Source of the DNA: Phallus indusiatus
Taxonomy: Eukaryota > Basidiomycota > Agaricomycetes > Phallales > Phallaceae
Direction of reading: 5' to 3'
Length of the DNA: 64,000 bases
NCBI GenBank assembly: GCA_027605045.1
Contig: JAQFWX010000131.1
Span: forward strand, 1-64,000
Shown: one piece after another, positions 45,857-57,325 of the stretch
Numbering within the stretch: the stretch's first letter is position 1
How the letters are laid out: every line of letters begins with the position of its first letter
Made by a program: the position numbers and the translations under genes
The notes under the pieces: generated by a model
The model's input: only the letters and a program-made list of their open reading frames with translations
What the model was told of the DNA's origin: nothing
Databases searched by the model: none

Positions 45857-47075
45857 GGGTGTTGTTGAATACACTGTTGGAAACGGGTTTGGCAGTCGCA
45901 GCACTTTTTGTGGTTCACCCCGAACCATCTGGAAGCATTTCTGGCTCGGTAGTGTATTTTGTGAAACTACCATCCTGGGAGAATTTGGAATTTAGACGGT
46001 ATTTATGATCAGCTGTTGACAATTTGTTGTATTATTTGGTTTGTTAATGGCATTATTTAACTTCGACCGGAACGTGCATTTCAACTTCAATAAGTGCGAA
46101 TGGCGCTCAATTCAGATTGAAACCTATAAATTTTGGGTCATCTGTTTTTTTATTTATTTTCAAGCTATGATTTTTGTGACGAAATCGCAATAAGTATAAA
46201 ACTAAAGTCATTCGAGACCGATGGCACCATTGCGTTTCTTCACTCTCGCCGGTCTTATCGGTAGTACTGTCTAATATCGAAAGGGAGTTATCGCAATTCT
46301 ATCTCCCAGAATACACAGTAATCTCTGGTAGTTCCCTTAGTCCCTAATAGTGCGTGCGGAGCCTGCCCATTCGTGGGTTTATACTCCGACATTCGGCGGA
46401 GTCATGGCTACCCTCTTCTGCTTTGAGCGTTCCACTGAATTTCAATGAACCTTTTCTGTTACATGACATCTTCAAGCAATTGCGCTGAACTGATCTCTGA
46501 CATAACTCCGTTTGAAAATTATCTTACCTACAGACGTTCCTCTCACGCAACGGTTGCGCAAACGTCGAACTTGCTTGTTCTTTTTTACACCTTTGTCTAG
46601 AAATACAATAGACATCCCTGGCCGTATTGAGTTTGTCTAGGGTTGTTATGTTTAGCTCCACATGGATGCTTCCAGAGGTAGGGTTTTCGCTCAAAAAATG
46701 CCGCGCCCGGTGGCCAACCGGTCATTGACGCGAGGGCTAGCACCGGTACGTCAAATTGTGCCTCTTGAATCATTGAACTACAATCAGTAATGTCCATGCT
46801 ATAGCGATGTGGTTTATCGATATTTTTCTCGCATCTTAACGAAATAGATTCAAGCGGTCTCCGGGTGACTCTCACGGATAGGACATATACGTATAAATGA
46901 CTCATGAGTTCGCCACTTTGAAGACCAAGTTTGTACGGCGATTTCCTTCCGTGCCCAAGGATGAAACTTTACATAAAAGCTGGCCTTGGAACTCCTCGAA
47001 CGGCGCTAAGTCACATATAAGAAGCATTAATGCGTCCATTAGTCCCCCTTGGTTTCCTTTTCTTTTGTCCCCATA
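45857..47075. other. spacer between aspartic peptidase copies 1 and 2
   Basis: 1.2 kb holding the 3' flank of copy 1 and the upstream module of copy 2. The module includes tatactccgacattcggcg near 46379 and a tctagaaatacaatagacat-like segment also found near 43868. No independent gene seen. Confidence 0.5.
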
Positions 47076-48718
47076 ATGAAAGGGTATTTGTTGCTTGTCA
47101 CCCTCTGCATTGGGAGTCTTGCGGTCTGCAGTGACCAATTTATCACGCATGTTTTGGACGAAACACCGTCAGCTCCGCACTCTGTGGAACTGATTTCACG
47201 TTTTACCTCCCATGGCCTTCGGGGACTGCGTGGTCATGATATTGTTAGAAAGGATCAACGACGTGTTGAACATTTACTGGGTGATAAACCCAAGGAAGTT
47301 CCAATGATAGATGCCGTAAATGCTTCATTTCCCTTTACTCGACCTTTAGAATGGTGTTCTCGCTAACGCTAAGCTTTTTTTAGTTCACGGCGGTTCTCAT
47401 AAATGTGACAGTTGGAGATGGAAATTACACACTCGTTGTTGACACAGGCAGTTCGAATACGTGGGTTGGTGCCAATCAGACGAATCCCTACCTTCCTTCG
47501 AAGGCTTCCTTTGATACTAGGCAAGACGTTAATGTCACGTATGGCTCCGGAAATTTCACTGGCCATCAATGTAAGAAATACTCTCGCCAAACAAAGCTAT
47601 CGTGTTTTTTTTTTCTAAGATTTATTGATTAGTTATCGACATTATGAAGGTTCCGGGTATTCCAAAGGAGTTTATACAATCTTTTGGATCAGCAAATTCA
47701 TCGTTTGGGTTTGACGGTAGGTACTAGCGTTCAATTATATTCACAATTTCTCAATTCTAATTCTGAAGGTGTTGACGGTATTTTCGGTATTGGTCCGCTA
47801 ATACTCACCAACGGCACTCTGCATCCCAATCTAAACGAGCTTATTCCTACCGTGACGGACAACTTGTTCAGTCATCATATAATCAAACGAAATATGACAG
47901 CCCTGTTCATACCTCCTGTTGCCACAAATAATTCCCCACGGGCAGATTTTGGTGGAATAAATACAGAGGGGCTCACTTCGAAGATCAGCTTTGTCCCGCT
48001 TACCAAAGTTCCTCGCGTTGATCACTTCTGGGCTGCTAATCAATCAATCACGTAAGAATATACGCACACTACAACTAAAGTCAGTTCACCATGGTATTCT
48101 AGATTTGGTGAAGGAAGACATGAAGTAACGTTAAGCAAAGGAGGCCAAGGCATATTTGACGTTGGTGAGTTTGTTCAAAATAAAAACTCCCCGCTTTTTA
48201 TCTATGTATACATAGGGACGACTCTGTTGCTGTTAGAGACAAGCGCGTTTAAAAGCTACACCAAATTAGTTGGGGCTGTACTCGACAACGACACGGGTTT
48301 ACTAAGGCTCGATGATCTCAGTCGGTTGAAAAGCATGTTTTTCCATATTGGAGACGTACGCCCACGATCTTTCATGATATGTAGTTTCGAGTTCCTGAGT
48401 CATTTTTAGCGAAAATACGAATTCACGCCCGATGCCCAAAAATTGCCTCGATTGCTCAATGTTCCACTTGGTGGTGTGGAGAATGCGACATATCTCAACA
48501 TAGGTGATGTTGGTGACATTGGCGTACCCCATGTATCTTTAAATGGATTGTCATGGCTGTACGTTAACCCCCCCTTTCTTTCTTTTATTCATTTCCGCTA
48601 AACATTGTTCTCTTTCATTGTAATGTGCAGGCAACGCGTGTATTCTGTGTTTGACGGTGATAAGGCCGCAATGGGATTTGCGGATACAAATTTTACTCAC
48701 GCAATCGTTAATGATTAG
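47076..48718 (+). CDS. A1-family aspartic peptidase-like protein, cluster copy 2
   Basis: Eight exons, 47076-47315, 47384-47570, 47633-47716, 47769-48051, 48103-48164, 48216-48355, 48410-48558 and 48631-48718, give an uninterrupted 1233-nt frame (410 aa). MKGYLLLVTLCIGSLAVCS is a signal peptide; a basic propeptide follows. The first triad is canonical (VVDTGSSNTWVGAN). The second reads GIFDVGTTL, so D-V-G replaces D-S/T-G. In A1 peptidases the residue after the second Asp is almost always Thr or Ser and hydrogen-bonds the catalytic centre, so activity may be reduced or lost; this is inference. It is flanked by copies 1 and 3 in the same orientation with the same intron phases. Secreted, heavily N-glycosylated by motif count. 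Confidence 0.82.
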
Positions 48719-49076
48719 GCCGATTAGAAGTGATTGTTTTTAATGCTCTGTTGAGAACAGGTTCAGAAATTTCAGCTCTTTTTGTGGTTTACTCCTGTAA
48801 ACACATCTGGTTCAATAGTGTATTTTGTTGAGCCATCACCTTTCGGACCATTCGAACATTTATGATCAGCGGTTGAATTATTTTATTACCTAACCTCGAA
48901 CAAACAAATCTTTCAAGCTTGAAGTTTGAAACACGCTCAATTGAAAATGAAACATACATAGATTTTTTTGTTTCTCTGTTGTCTTCAATTAGTAACGAAT
49001 CTTACCTCAATGATTTGGGTTGATTGGCAGCGTGCCTGTATATGGTACCACCAAATCAATGGTGCATAATTTGTGG

Positions 49077-49274
49077 TATAATGCGAGAAGCAAGGTAGAT
49101 GCTTTCCATTTCGTCCTTGGAAGCATACCTAGCAGTATCGTCATTGATAGACCACCCCAGAAACAAAGCAAGGTCAACGTTTGCGTAAACGTTCCGTGAA
49201 AGGAAACGTAAGTGGAACAATTCACAAAGAAATCAGCTCATTGTAATTGTTCGAAGAAGTTGTGTAACAACAGA
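49077..49274 (-). repeat. inverted partial copy of the peptidase upstream module
   Basis: Read on the minus strand this matches the direct module at about 49836-50182: ctctgttgttacac, the acggaacgtttacgcaaa block, gtctatcaatgacgatactg, and ccaaggacgaaatggaaagc. An internal piece of roughly 165 bp is missing. With the direct copy it forms a large imperfect inverted repeat of which the solo LTR occupies the spacer. Confidence 0.8.
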
Positions 49275-49344
49275 GTTCAATGTCAAGAGACGTCTTACTC
49301 GTTTGAAAATTGAGCGGGCTGATGATGACGGTGAGGAAAGCGCG

Positions 49345-49743
49345 TGTCAGGGTACGCTACCGCGTCCCCTCATTTTCCTTATTTATTATCATCGGTATAT
49401 ATTTATTTCTATTCCATTTACATTTCCCGTCCATTACTTTCACCTTCCGTTTCCTTGTTCTGTCTCTATTTCACTTTCTCTGCTCGCGCGCGTCGCGCGC
49501 TCGTACCCGGCGTGATGCCCGTGACATCACGTCGCTTAGGCTCGGTTCGGGCGCTTAGCACTTAGCTGTGTCAGGGCCGCACGCCGCGTTATCGTTTTTC
49601 ATGTATATAGTTGCTATCCCTAGAGTGAGGGTCCCTAAGCTTGTTCTCTTAGGATCCCCTCCCTCTAGGTGAGTAGTTAGTCTTTCCTTCGATACATTTC
49701 CTTAGGATCCCCTCCCTCTAGTGTGAGCTGAGTAGCCCTAACA
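49345..49743. mobile_element. solo LTR of an LTR retrotransposon
   Basis: A 399-bp insertion begins TGTCAGGG and ends CCCTAACA, giving near-perfect 8-bp terminal inverted ends with TG...CA termini. It is flanked by direct 5-bp repeats GCGCG (49340-49344 and 49744-49748). The paralogous segment upstream of copy 1 (about 43096-43115) continues from gaggaaagcgcg straight into cttttgctaaacagtac with a single gcgcg, and so is the empty site. Internally it has a repeated cttaggatcccctccctctag word (about 49650 and 49701) and a GC-rich core. No gag/pol sequence. It most likely arose by LTR-LTR recombination; superfamily unknown. Confidence 0.82.
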
Positions 49744-50414
49744 GCGCGCTTATGAACAGTACTAGCACAATTCCGGACTGTATACTCCGACATTTGGCGA
49801 CCGCGCGGCTACTCGAAAAGAATTGTATTCAAATGCCTCTGTTGTTACACTTCTTCAAACAATTACGATGAGCTGATCTCTTTGTGAATCGTTCCACTTA
49901 CGCCTTTCACGGAACGTTTACGCAAAAGCTGACCTTGCTTTGTTCCGTTTCACAGCTCTATCTAGAAATAGGTTTTCGCTCAAAGAATGCCGTGCTCAAT
50001 GGCCAACCGGTCACCGGCGCGTGGGTTAGCACTGGTACGCCGAATTGTGCGTTCTAGATCACTGGATCGCAGTGCATTCACTAAATCTATCACCGCAGAG
50101 GGGTGGTCTATCAATGACGATACTGCTATAAATGCTTCCAAGGACGAAATGGAAAGCATCTACCTTACTTCTCGCATCATAACGAAATAGATTTAAGCAG
50201 AGGCTCCGGGTGACGACAGGTAGGAAATCTGCCTACAAATGAGTTCGCCATCTTGAAGGGATATTTGTACGGTGATCTTCTTCCGTGGCCAAGGATGATA
50301 AACCTTACATAAAAGCCGGCCTTGGAGCTCCTTGAATGGCATATAAGAAGCAGTAATGCATGCATAGCTTCCCATAGTTTTCTTCCCATAGTTTTTTTTT
50401 TTAATTTATTCCCC
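49744..50414. repeat. direct upstream module of aspartic peptidase copy 3
   Basis: Contains the shared promoter-side blocks in their fullest form, including ggccaaccggtcaccggcgc and acataaaagccggccttgga, then about 60 bp of T-rich leader before the ATG at 50415. It is the reference for the deletion in copy 1. Confidence 0.65.
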
Positions 50415-52065
50415 ATGCTGACAGCATATTCCTTACTTTTCACCCTCTGCATTGGGAGTCTTGCAGTCTGCAAACTTGACTTGCGTGCTTTGGACAAAAC
50501 ACCGTCCGCCTCGCACTCTGTGGAACTGACCTCACGTTTCACCTCTGATGGCCTTCAGGGACTGGGCGGCCATGATATTGTCAAAATGGATCAACGACGT
50601 GCCAAGCAGTTACTGGGTAATAAACCCAAGGAAGTTCCGATGATAAATTCGGTAAATGCTTCATTTTTCGTTTAACGCTTATCCTCCAGAATAGTGTTCT
50701 CGTTAACACCACGCTTTCCCCCTAGTTCCCGGGGCTTTACATGAATGTGACAGTTGGAGATGGAAGATACTTACTCACTGTTGACACTGGCAGTTCGAAT
50801 ACGTGGGTTGGTGCCAATCAGACGAATCCCTACCTTCCTTCGGAGGCTTCCTTAGATACTGGACAAGACGTTAATGTCACGTATGGCTTCGGCAATATCA
50901 CTGGCCATCAATGTAAGAAATACTCTCGCCAAACAAATCTATCACGTTATTTTTTTCTAAGTTCTTTTGATTAGTTACCGACATTATGAAGATTCCGGGT
51001 ATTCCACAGGAGTTTATACAATCTTTTGGATCAGTAAATTCATCGTTTGGGTTTGACGGTACGTACTAGCGTTCAATTATATTCACGAATTCACAAATAT
51101 AATTTGAAGGTTCCGACGGTATCCTCGGTATTGGTCCGCAAATAAATACCATCGGCACTCTGCATCCCAATCTAAACGAGCTTGTTCCTACCGTGACGGA
51201 CAACTTGTTCAGCAATGGTATAATCAAACGAAATATGACAGCTTTTTTCGTACCTCCTGTTATCACAGACACATTGGCACGGGCAGATTTTGGTGGAATA
51301 AATACAGAGGGGCTCACTTCGAAGATCAGCTTTGTCCCGAATTCGAAAGCTTCTAACGTCAATGGTTTCTGGGCTGTTAATCAATCAATCACGTAAGAAT
51401 GTACGCACATTACAACTAACGTTCAATTCAACATGCTATTCCTATTCTAGAATTGGTGAAGGGAGACATGAAGTAACGTTAAGCAAAGAAGGGCAGGGTA
51501 TAATAGACAGTGGTGAGTTTGTTCAAATTAAAAACGCCCCCCTCTTCATTCTATGTATACATAGGGTCAACTCTGTTGCAGTTAGAGACAAGCGCATTTA
51601 AAAGCTACACCAAATCAGTTGGTGCTGTGCTCGACAACGACACGGGTTTACTAAGGGTCGATGATCTCAGTCTATTGAAAAGCATGTTTTTCCATATTGG
51701 AGACGTACGCTCACGATCTTTCGTGGTAGTTTTCGAGTTCCTGAGTCATTTTTTTTAGCGAAAATACGAATTCACGCCCGATGCCCAAAAATTGCCTCGA
51801 TTGCTCAATGTTCCACTTGGTGGTGTGGAGAATGCGACATATCTCATCATCGGTGATATTGGTGACGCCGGTTTAGGCAAAGCTTCTATAAACGGATGGT
51901 CATGGACGTACGTGATCCCCCCTTTTTTTCTTTTTATTCATTTCCGCTAAGCATTATTCTCTCATTGTAACATGCAGCCAACGCTTCTATTCTGTGTTCG
52001 ACGGTGATAACCTCGCGATGGGATTTGCGGATACAAATTTTACTCACGCAATCCTTAATGGTTAG
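50415..52065 (+). CDS. secreted A1-family aspartic peptidase, cluster copy 3
   Basis: The only cluster copy with both catalytic triads canonical: LTVDTGSSNTWVGAN and GIIDSGSTLLQLETSAF. Eight exons, 50415-50651, 50726-50912, 50975-51058, 51110-51392, 51451-51512, 51565-51704, 51759-51907 and 51978-52065, total 1230 nt (409 aa). MLTAYSLLFTLCIGSLAVCK is a signal peptide; the propeptide ends near QLLGNKPKEVP. The flap region contains VTYGFGNITG, where the paralogues have YGSG; this Ser-to-Phe change next to the flap tyrosine is unusual. The C-terminus reads QRFYSVFDGDNLAMGFADTN. Its 5' flank carries the solo LTR about 670 bp upstream, which could affect expression. Confidence 0.87.
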
Positions 52066-54206
52066 GCCGGTTAGGGGTGATTGTTTAAATAATGCTCTGT
52101 TGAGAACAGGTTTAGCAATCGCAGCTCTTTTTTTATGGTTTACTCCCGTAAAACACACCTGGCTCAATAGTGTGTTTTGTGGAGCCATCATCTTTTGAAC
52201 CATCCGAACTTAATATCGTATTTATGACCAGTAGTTACATTATTTTTATTAGTTGATTATCTAACCTCGAACAAACCAATCGTTCAAGCTTGAAGTTTGG
52301 AAACACGCTCAATTGAAAATGAACCTACATAGATTTTTCTGACTCTTTGTTGTCTTAGATTCGTAACGAATCTTATCTCAATGGTTTGGGTTGATTAGCC
52401 GCGTGCCTATATATTTGACAGTACCACCGAAATCCTCGTTTGTGTCAATGGTAGTTATAATACCGGTGAAGGCGGACCGTGAGCGGACCACCTGATTGTG
52501 AATTATGAAATACTATATACAGTTTAGTCATAGAAACTCAGATTCCCGCGAGCAGCACAGTAAATACTGTTACCAAAGGTCCGATCAAACATATACTCAA
52601 TGGATCAGCCCGTGTTCTGAAAACAGAGTTGCGCTTAGTAACGGAATTACGACTGCCTTAGAATTCGATGGCGAGGACGTTTTCATCCCCAAGTCATTAA
52701 AACTGAACATCAATACAAGAAGATTAATGAAAATAAAACTCGATAGGAGCTCTGAACAAAGAACATGACAGGTATCCTCTGTATCACCCTAGTCATACTG
52801 CGGAATGTACAACCTTTGAAATTTCAATAGCAATTCACCGGTCATACATTAAATATACATATATCAAATATAGTGGACATATATACCCTTACTTGGGCAG
52901 TTGAACAATTCGGCCCCTGTTTTTTGAATTCAAAGAAGTCGAAGGTAAGTGTTGAACAGCCACAACAGACAAATAATGTCAGTTCCTGTAGATTATTATC
53001 ACCATGACATGCCTTTTTGAAAAGATGTCCGACCCGGGTTGATACGTATAACGAATTTGGAATATGAAGACGTGGATGTAGATATAAACCATATTTCTCT
53101 AGCAGCAGATAGAACTTGAATTTTTGAGTAATGCGCATCAGCAAAAGCATTCGTTCAGGCCCCCCACGTCTATGGTGTTCGTATAGATCGACGAACCAGG
53201 GACCAAAAAAAAGAAGGGCATCATGACAATGGTTCTAGATAACAATTCATGATGAGGTCGGCAACGTCACAAGGAACTCAAGATAAAAATGACCTTTTGT
53301 GTTCATATGGATACAGGTGGTCTCTTTGAATTCCATAATGACGTAGGTATGTATGTCGCGAGCGTAGTCATTAGGTTGCAATTGCACGATTTATCGATGG
53401 AGCGAAAGAATTGTCGAATCTTTTTGCAGCCGGCAGAAGATTAATTCAAAAACCAAGGTGATAAATCAACGCGAATGAGATAGCCAATGAAATGGAACCG
53501 AGGTAGTCACAAGCACGAGGCACGTTGGTGGCAAGACAGGGTCCTTTCAACGGTTTCGCCGGCCACTTTTTGAGTTGACAGTCACGAAACTTCTTCTGCG
53601 TGTATATGTATTTGAATTGAATAATCTATCTGTATCTATAGATAGATATATGATATGGGTCCAATCGAAAAGAGAGCGTAATTGCCGTGGGCGGTGCGCT
53701 AGGTAGAATGACATGGACGATTCTTTGCAGACGGCGGCGCAACGTCCTTTTCGTCGACGAAAACAGCCTCAACGTAAGAAAACACAGAAAATATCAAGAC
53801 AGACCACTAGTGTGACGATTTGCCATGTGGGTTTTTAAGTAAAGATTGCTTTGTAATTCGCTGAGGGTGCAGACGGAGTGCCGTGGATTTGGAATGCAGA
53901 AACCAGTACATGGTACTTAAGCCACCCGCTCCAGTGGCTCCTCGCTGCCTTTCTTCTTCCCACTGCGCGACCGAACAAATGCGATGTCCTCAATCCTGAC
54001 AACAAGATTCAACGGTAAATTTGATGGGCCATATGAGCGGAATACTATGTCAGCTGCTTCAAACTCCGCTTGGAGTCAGCCGACATCTGTTTGTTGTTTG
54101 GCCATTGTCGCCACTGCCAAACTAATACGTATAAATCTAAATGGGTTTTTCTCGTTTATTCTCAATCTTTAACTTCAACTTCAACACCCCACCATAATAA
54201 TTCATC
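52066..54206. other. gene-free stretch
   Basis: 2.1 kb. The first 400 bp continue the duplicated 3' flank seen after copy 2 (for example tttgggttgattagccgcgtgcct, compare 49015-49037). The rest has only short motif-less frames and a small tctatagatagata palindromic run (about 53632-53648). The promoter of the F-box gene is expected at the right end. Confidence 0.45.
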
Positions 54207-55910
54207 ATGACTGCTGCGCTTTCTCCAACACGATATTTTCCATCTCTTACACCTCGTAATGTGCATACATTATCATGTTCTTCTGCTGCAATGCAAGTCG
54301 ACAGTCGAGACAACAGCCATTACGGCGACGATGACGATGACGACGATCTCATCGCTCTAAACGCCAAAATCGCCGCGCTTCAATCTCAACTGGCGTTCTT
54401 ACAAACAAAGCGACATGCTCTTATCCAAAAGCACATCCTACGTGCTTTGACTCCACCGTCTGAAGACAGACCGAGCTTACCGCCCCCAGCGCGTCTCGCG
54501 CCGGAACTGTGGGGATACATCTTCGAACTTGCTCTCGCTGCGAATCAAGATTCCTCATCATCTTCACCTTCAAATTCTACTTTACTCTCTGTTGCAAGCG
54601 TATGCAAACGATGGCGCTCAGTCGCACACTCAACACCCCAGCTGTGGACAAATGTTGTACTTACCATGCGACAGACGAATTCCTACTCGTCTCCAGATTC
54701 TATCAATGATTTTGTATCTCTCTTGACGAGCTGGTTACCTCGCTCTGGGGCCCTCCCTTTCCACCTGTACATCCTCGATTCCCCTCCAAGTATCTACACC
54801 AGAAAACCACAGGATCTTGTGGTCGATCTCTCGATATGTAGACAGAACGTTCTGTTCCAGCAAGCTATCGAGACTCTTTCCAATCATTTGGAAAGATGTG
54901 GATCTATACGAGTGGACGAAGGCATGACGGACATCTGGAATATTCTCTTCTCAGGTCTACGGTCGCTATCTGCCCCTCTCATAGCACCTAATCTACATGA
55001 AATGTGTATCAGCTACGCTATTCCTGCTCCTCGCATGACGCCTGGGACGTCTCTTCACTCGCTTGATCTGACATCCCGAAAGCTCCACCTACCGTCTCTT
55101 CATACGCTCGCCATCACATCACCTATGGCTATTCCGACACTAACCGGACTCTCCATCGATTACTCTCAGCTTCGGGTTCTCAAATGGCGAAGCCGAGGAT
55201 CCTTCTATGGTCCACCAACATTTACCGCCCTAACAGCCCTCCTCGCCGAATGTATCAACCTCGAGGAATGCGAGATAGACCAATTGCCAACGTCGCACCG
55301 CTCGCCTTCAAATCCGATAACCCTGCCTTACCTAAAGAAGCTTGACATCAAGTTCACTCTCTCCGATGATCCAAACGTTTTGCTTTCGATTATTAATGCT
55401 CCGGAACTTGAGCATTTGATATTGGAACAGACGTTACCTATAGGTCACGTTCTTGGATTATCCGGTGCAGTTTCCCAGTTCCTGCGCGCAGGTGCCATTG
55501 CCAATACCAGTGCCCACGCCGGTGCCTCGACTTCTTCCTCGCATGGCCTGCGTAGCCTTACCTTAACTGGCTTGATTATGAATGAATCGGACGTGACCTT
55601 ACTCCAGGCCCTCGATAATCCCCAATCATCTCATATTGATCTCGAGCTCACATTCAGAAGATGCTTCTTGAACGACACTTTTGTCTTTTGCTTACGGGAT
55701 ATTCTAAGCTCAGCAGAGTCAACGCCAATCCCAACGCAGTCGGCCCCGCTGTCCAGATTAACGAACTTGACGTTACAATCAACCGCGTGTAATTTACACA
55801 TATTGAATGGTGTCCATCACAGGATTCAATTAGAGACTGTAAGCGATTCTTCTTTCTTTAATCCCGTCCTTCATTTCTTTCCCTCCTTCTCCCAAATGAT
55901 TCCATATTGA
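54207..55910 (+). CDS. F-box protein with leucine-rich tail
   Basis: One long exon from the ATG at 54207. A short acidic stretch (YGDDDDDDDLIALN) leads into a coiled coil (KIAALQSQLAFLQTKRHALI), as in many agaricomycete F-box proteins. The F-box follows: PPPARLAPELWGYIFELALA, then LLSVASVCKRWRSVAHSTPQ and LWTNVVL. The rest is an irregular LRR-like region (LHSLDLTSRKLHLPSLHTLA, LPYLKKLDIKFTLS, LRSLTLTGLIMNESDVTLL). Probably the substrate-recognition subunit of an SCF ubiquitin ligase; substrate unknown. The true 3' end may involve an intron starting gtaagc after RIQLET (about 55838), so the last 24 residues in this frame are doubtful. Confidence 0.8.
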   Translation: MTAALSPTRYFPSLTPRNVHTLSCSSAAMQVDSRDNSHYGDDDDDDDLIALNAKIAALQSQLAFLQTKRHALIQKHILRALTPPSEDRPSLPPPARLAPELWGYIFELALAANQDSSSSSPSNSTLLSVASVCKRWRSVAHSTPQLWTNVVLTMRQTNSYSSPDSINDFVSLLTSWLPRSGALPFHLYILDSPPSIYTRKPQDLVVDLSICRQNVLFQQAIETLSNHLERCGSIRVDEGMTDIWNILFSGLRSLSAPLIAPNLHEMCISYAIPAPRMTPGTSLHSLDLTSRKLHLPSLHTLAITSPMAIPTLTGLSIDYSQLRVLKWRSRGSFYGPPTFTALTALLAECINLEECEIDQLPTSHRSPSNPITLPYLKKLDIKFTLSDDPNVLLSIINAPELEHLILEQTLPIGHVLGLSGAVSQFLRAGAIANTSAHAGASTSSSHGLRSLTLTGLIMNESDVTLLQALDNPQSSHIDLELTFRRCFLNDTFVFCLRDILSSAESTPIPTQSAPLSRLTNLTLQSTACNLHILNGVHHRIQLETVSDSSFFNPVLHFFPSFSQMIPY

Positions 55911-57208
55911 GATTACATATATGCGCATGCATTCTTCTTCATACTCATACTTCGGCTTTTTCCCGAGATAACGATCGTTTTTGCCATTTGATTAAAATCA
56001 TCTCCACAATTTGAATCTCCAAACGCCTTTTCTTTTTGCCTTCATTTGCCATTCAAAACTTCTCGTGTATTCTTTATTTTTTTTTCTAATTCTTCTTTTT
56101 TCCCATAAACACAGATAAACCCACGACGGTGAATTTCCCAATTGAAAGAAGGACCAATGACGACGACGCGACAACAGAAAAAAAGGGTTGTTTGATTCTT
56201 TATCCCAGGGCCTTTTTTTCCCTATTCTCCGATACGGGGAACACATCCAACTTTTGATTCGCGGAGTCAAAAAAAGGTTTTTGATTTCTCTTCAAACGAG
56301 AAAGACCCTAATGAAGCCCCGTGATTCGGTGAAATTCAAATGACATATCAAGGTCATTGCTCACATCGTGAGCCGTGAAATTTTCTTAATTTATTCGATT
56401 GACACCGGGCTGGTTTTTTGTTTTTCCCTTTTCAATAATTGCCGATCGGCTTCTCTTTTTCATGTTTTTTTACTATATACTCTCGCTACCTCCCCACTTA
56501 GTACTTTTTAATTCTCATGATACCCCGGATCTGGTCATTTCTTTTCACCGACGCTTATGCTTATATCTGCCACGATGGTCAGATCCGAACCCGTGGACTC
56601 CAACAAAATCCACGGGCACGTTTTTTCTCTCTCTGCATGTGTATGTGTGTGTGCCTTGCACTTGACCAGAAAGAGATCCGAACTTGCGGATCTTGTCTCT
56701 TGATTGTCCTATCGACGTCAACGTAGTTTCAGCACGAGACTTCTGACATTCTATGGTCCCTTTCGATTGTTTGGTTGGTTTTTTTTTTGGAAGCCTTGGC
56801 AGTTTTAATTGGTGGAATGTAGTGGGCACTACGATTTCCCGAGTTCTTTTTTATTGGATTCCTTTGAAAAATAATTTTTCCTAAAAGGCTGATATTCCCA
56901 CCTCATTGCCTGGAATTCCCCACTCTATGTATTGTACTTGTGAATATCTATTTTCTCTTCTACTTATTTTGTTTATTTCGCTGTCCTGGTAATTTCTTTT
57001 GCTGTACACTTCTGTATACATATGCAACTCGTTGCGTTGGCCATTGTTATTAATACATTACTGCTTTCCGGGTTATTTTATTCTCCTTTATAAATATAAT
57101 ATAACTCTGAAACACAGGCATAAATGAAATTGAAAGCAATGTCTGCCGGTTCTTCCCCGGCTAGTGTTCACAGAATCACAAGAGCGCTCATATGGATTAG
57201 GTTCGCCC
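55911..57208. other. T-rich gene-free stretch with two hairpins
   Basis: 1.3 kb, pyrimidine-rich, no supported gene. It holds two short perfect inverted repeats: 56590-56616 (8-bp arms, 11-nt loop) and 56674-56693 (7-bp arms, 6-nt loop). They share an agatccgaac word just before or within the arm. The right end approaches the left border of the tandem duplication. Confidence 0.5.
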
Positions 57209-57325
57209 AATCACGAGCAAGAACGTCTTTAGCACGCATATATATGCAATAAAATGATAAATCTACATACGTAGAACCGCCAAAAACGAATTACATTTGT
57301 TATGAACGAAAGGAAAATTAAAAAT

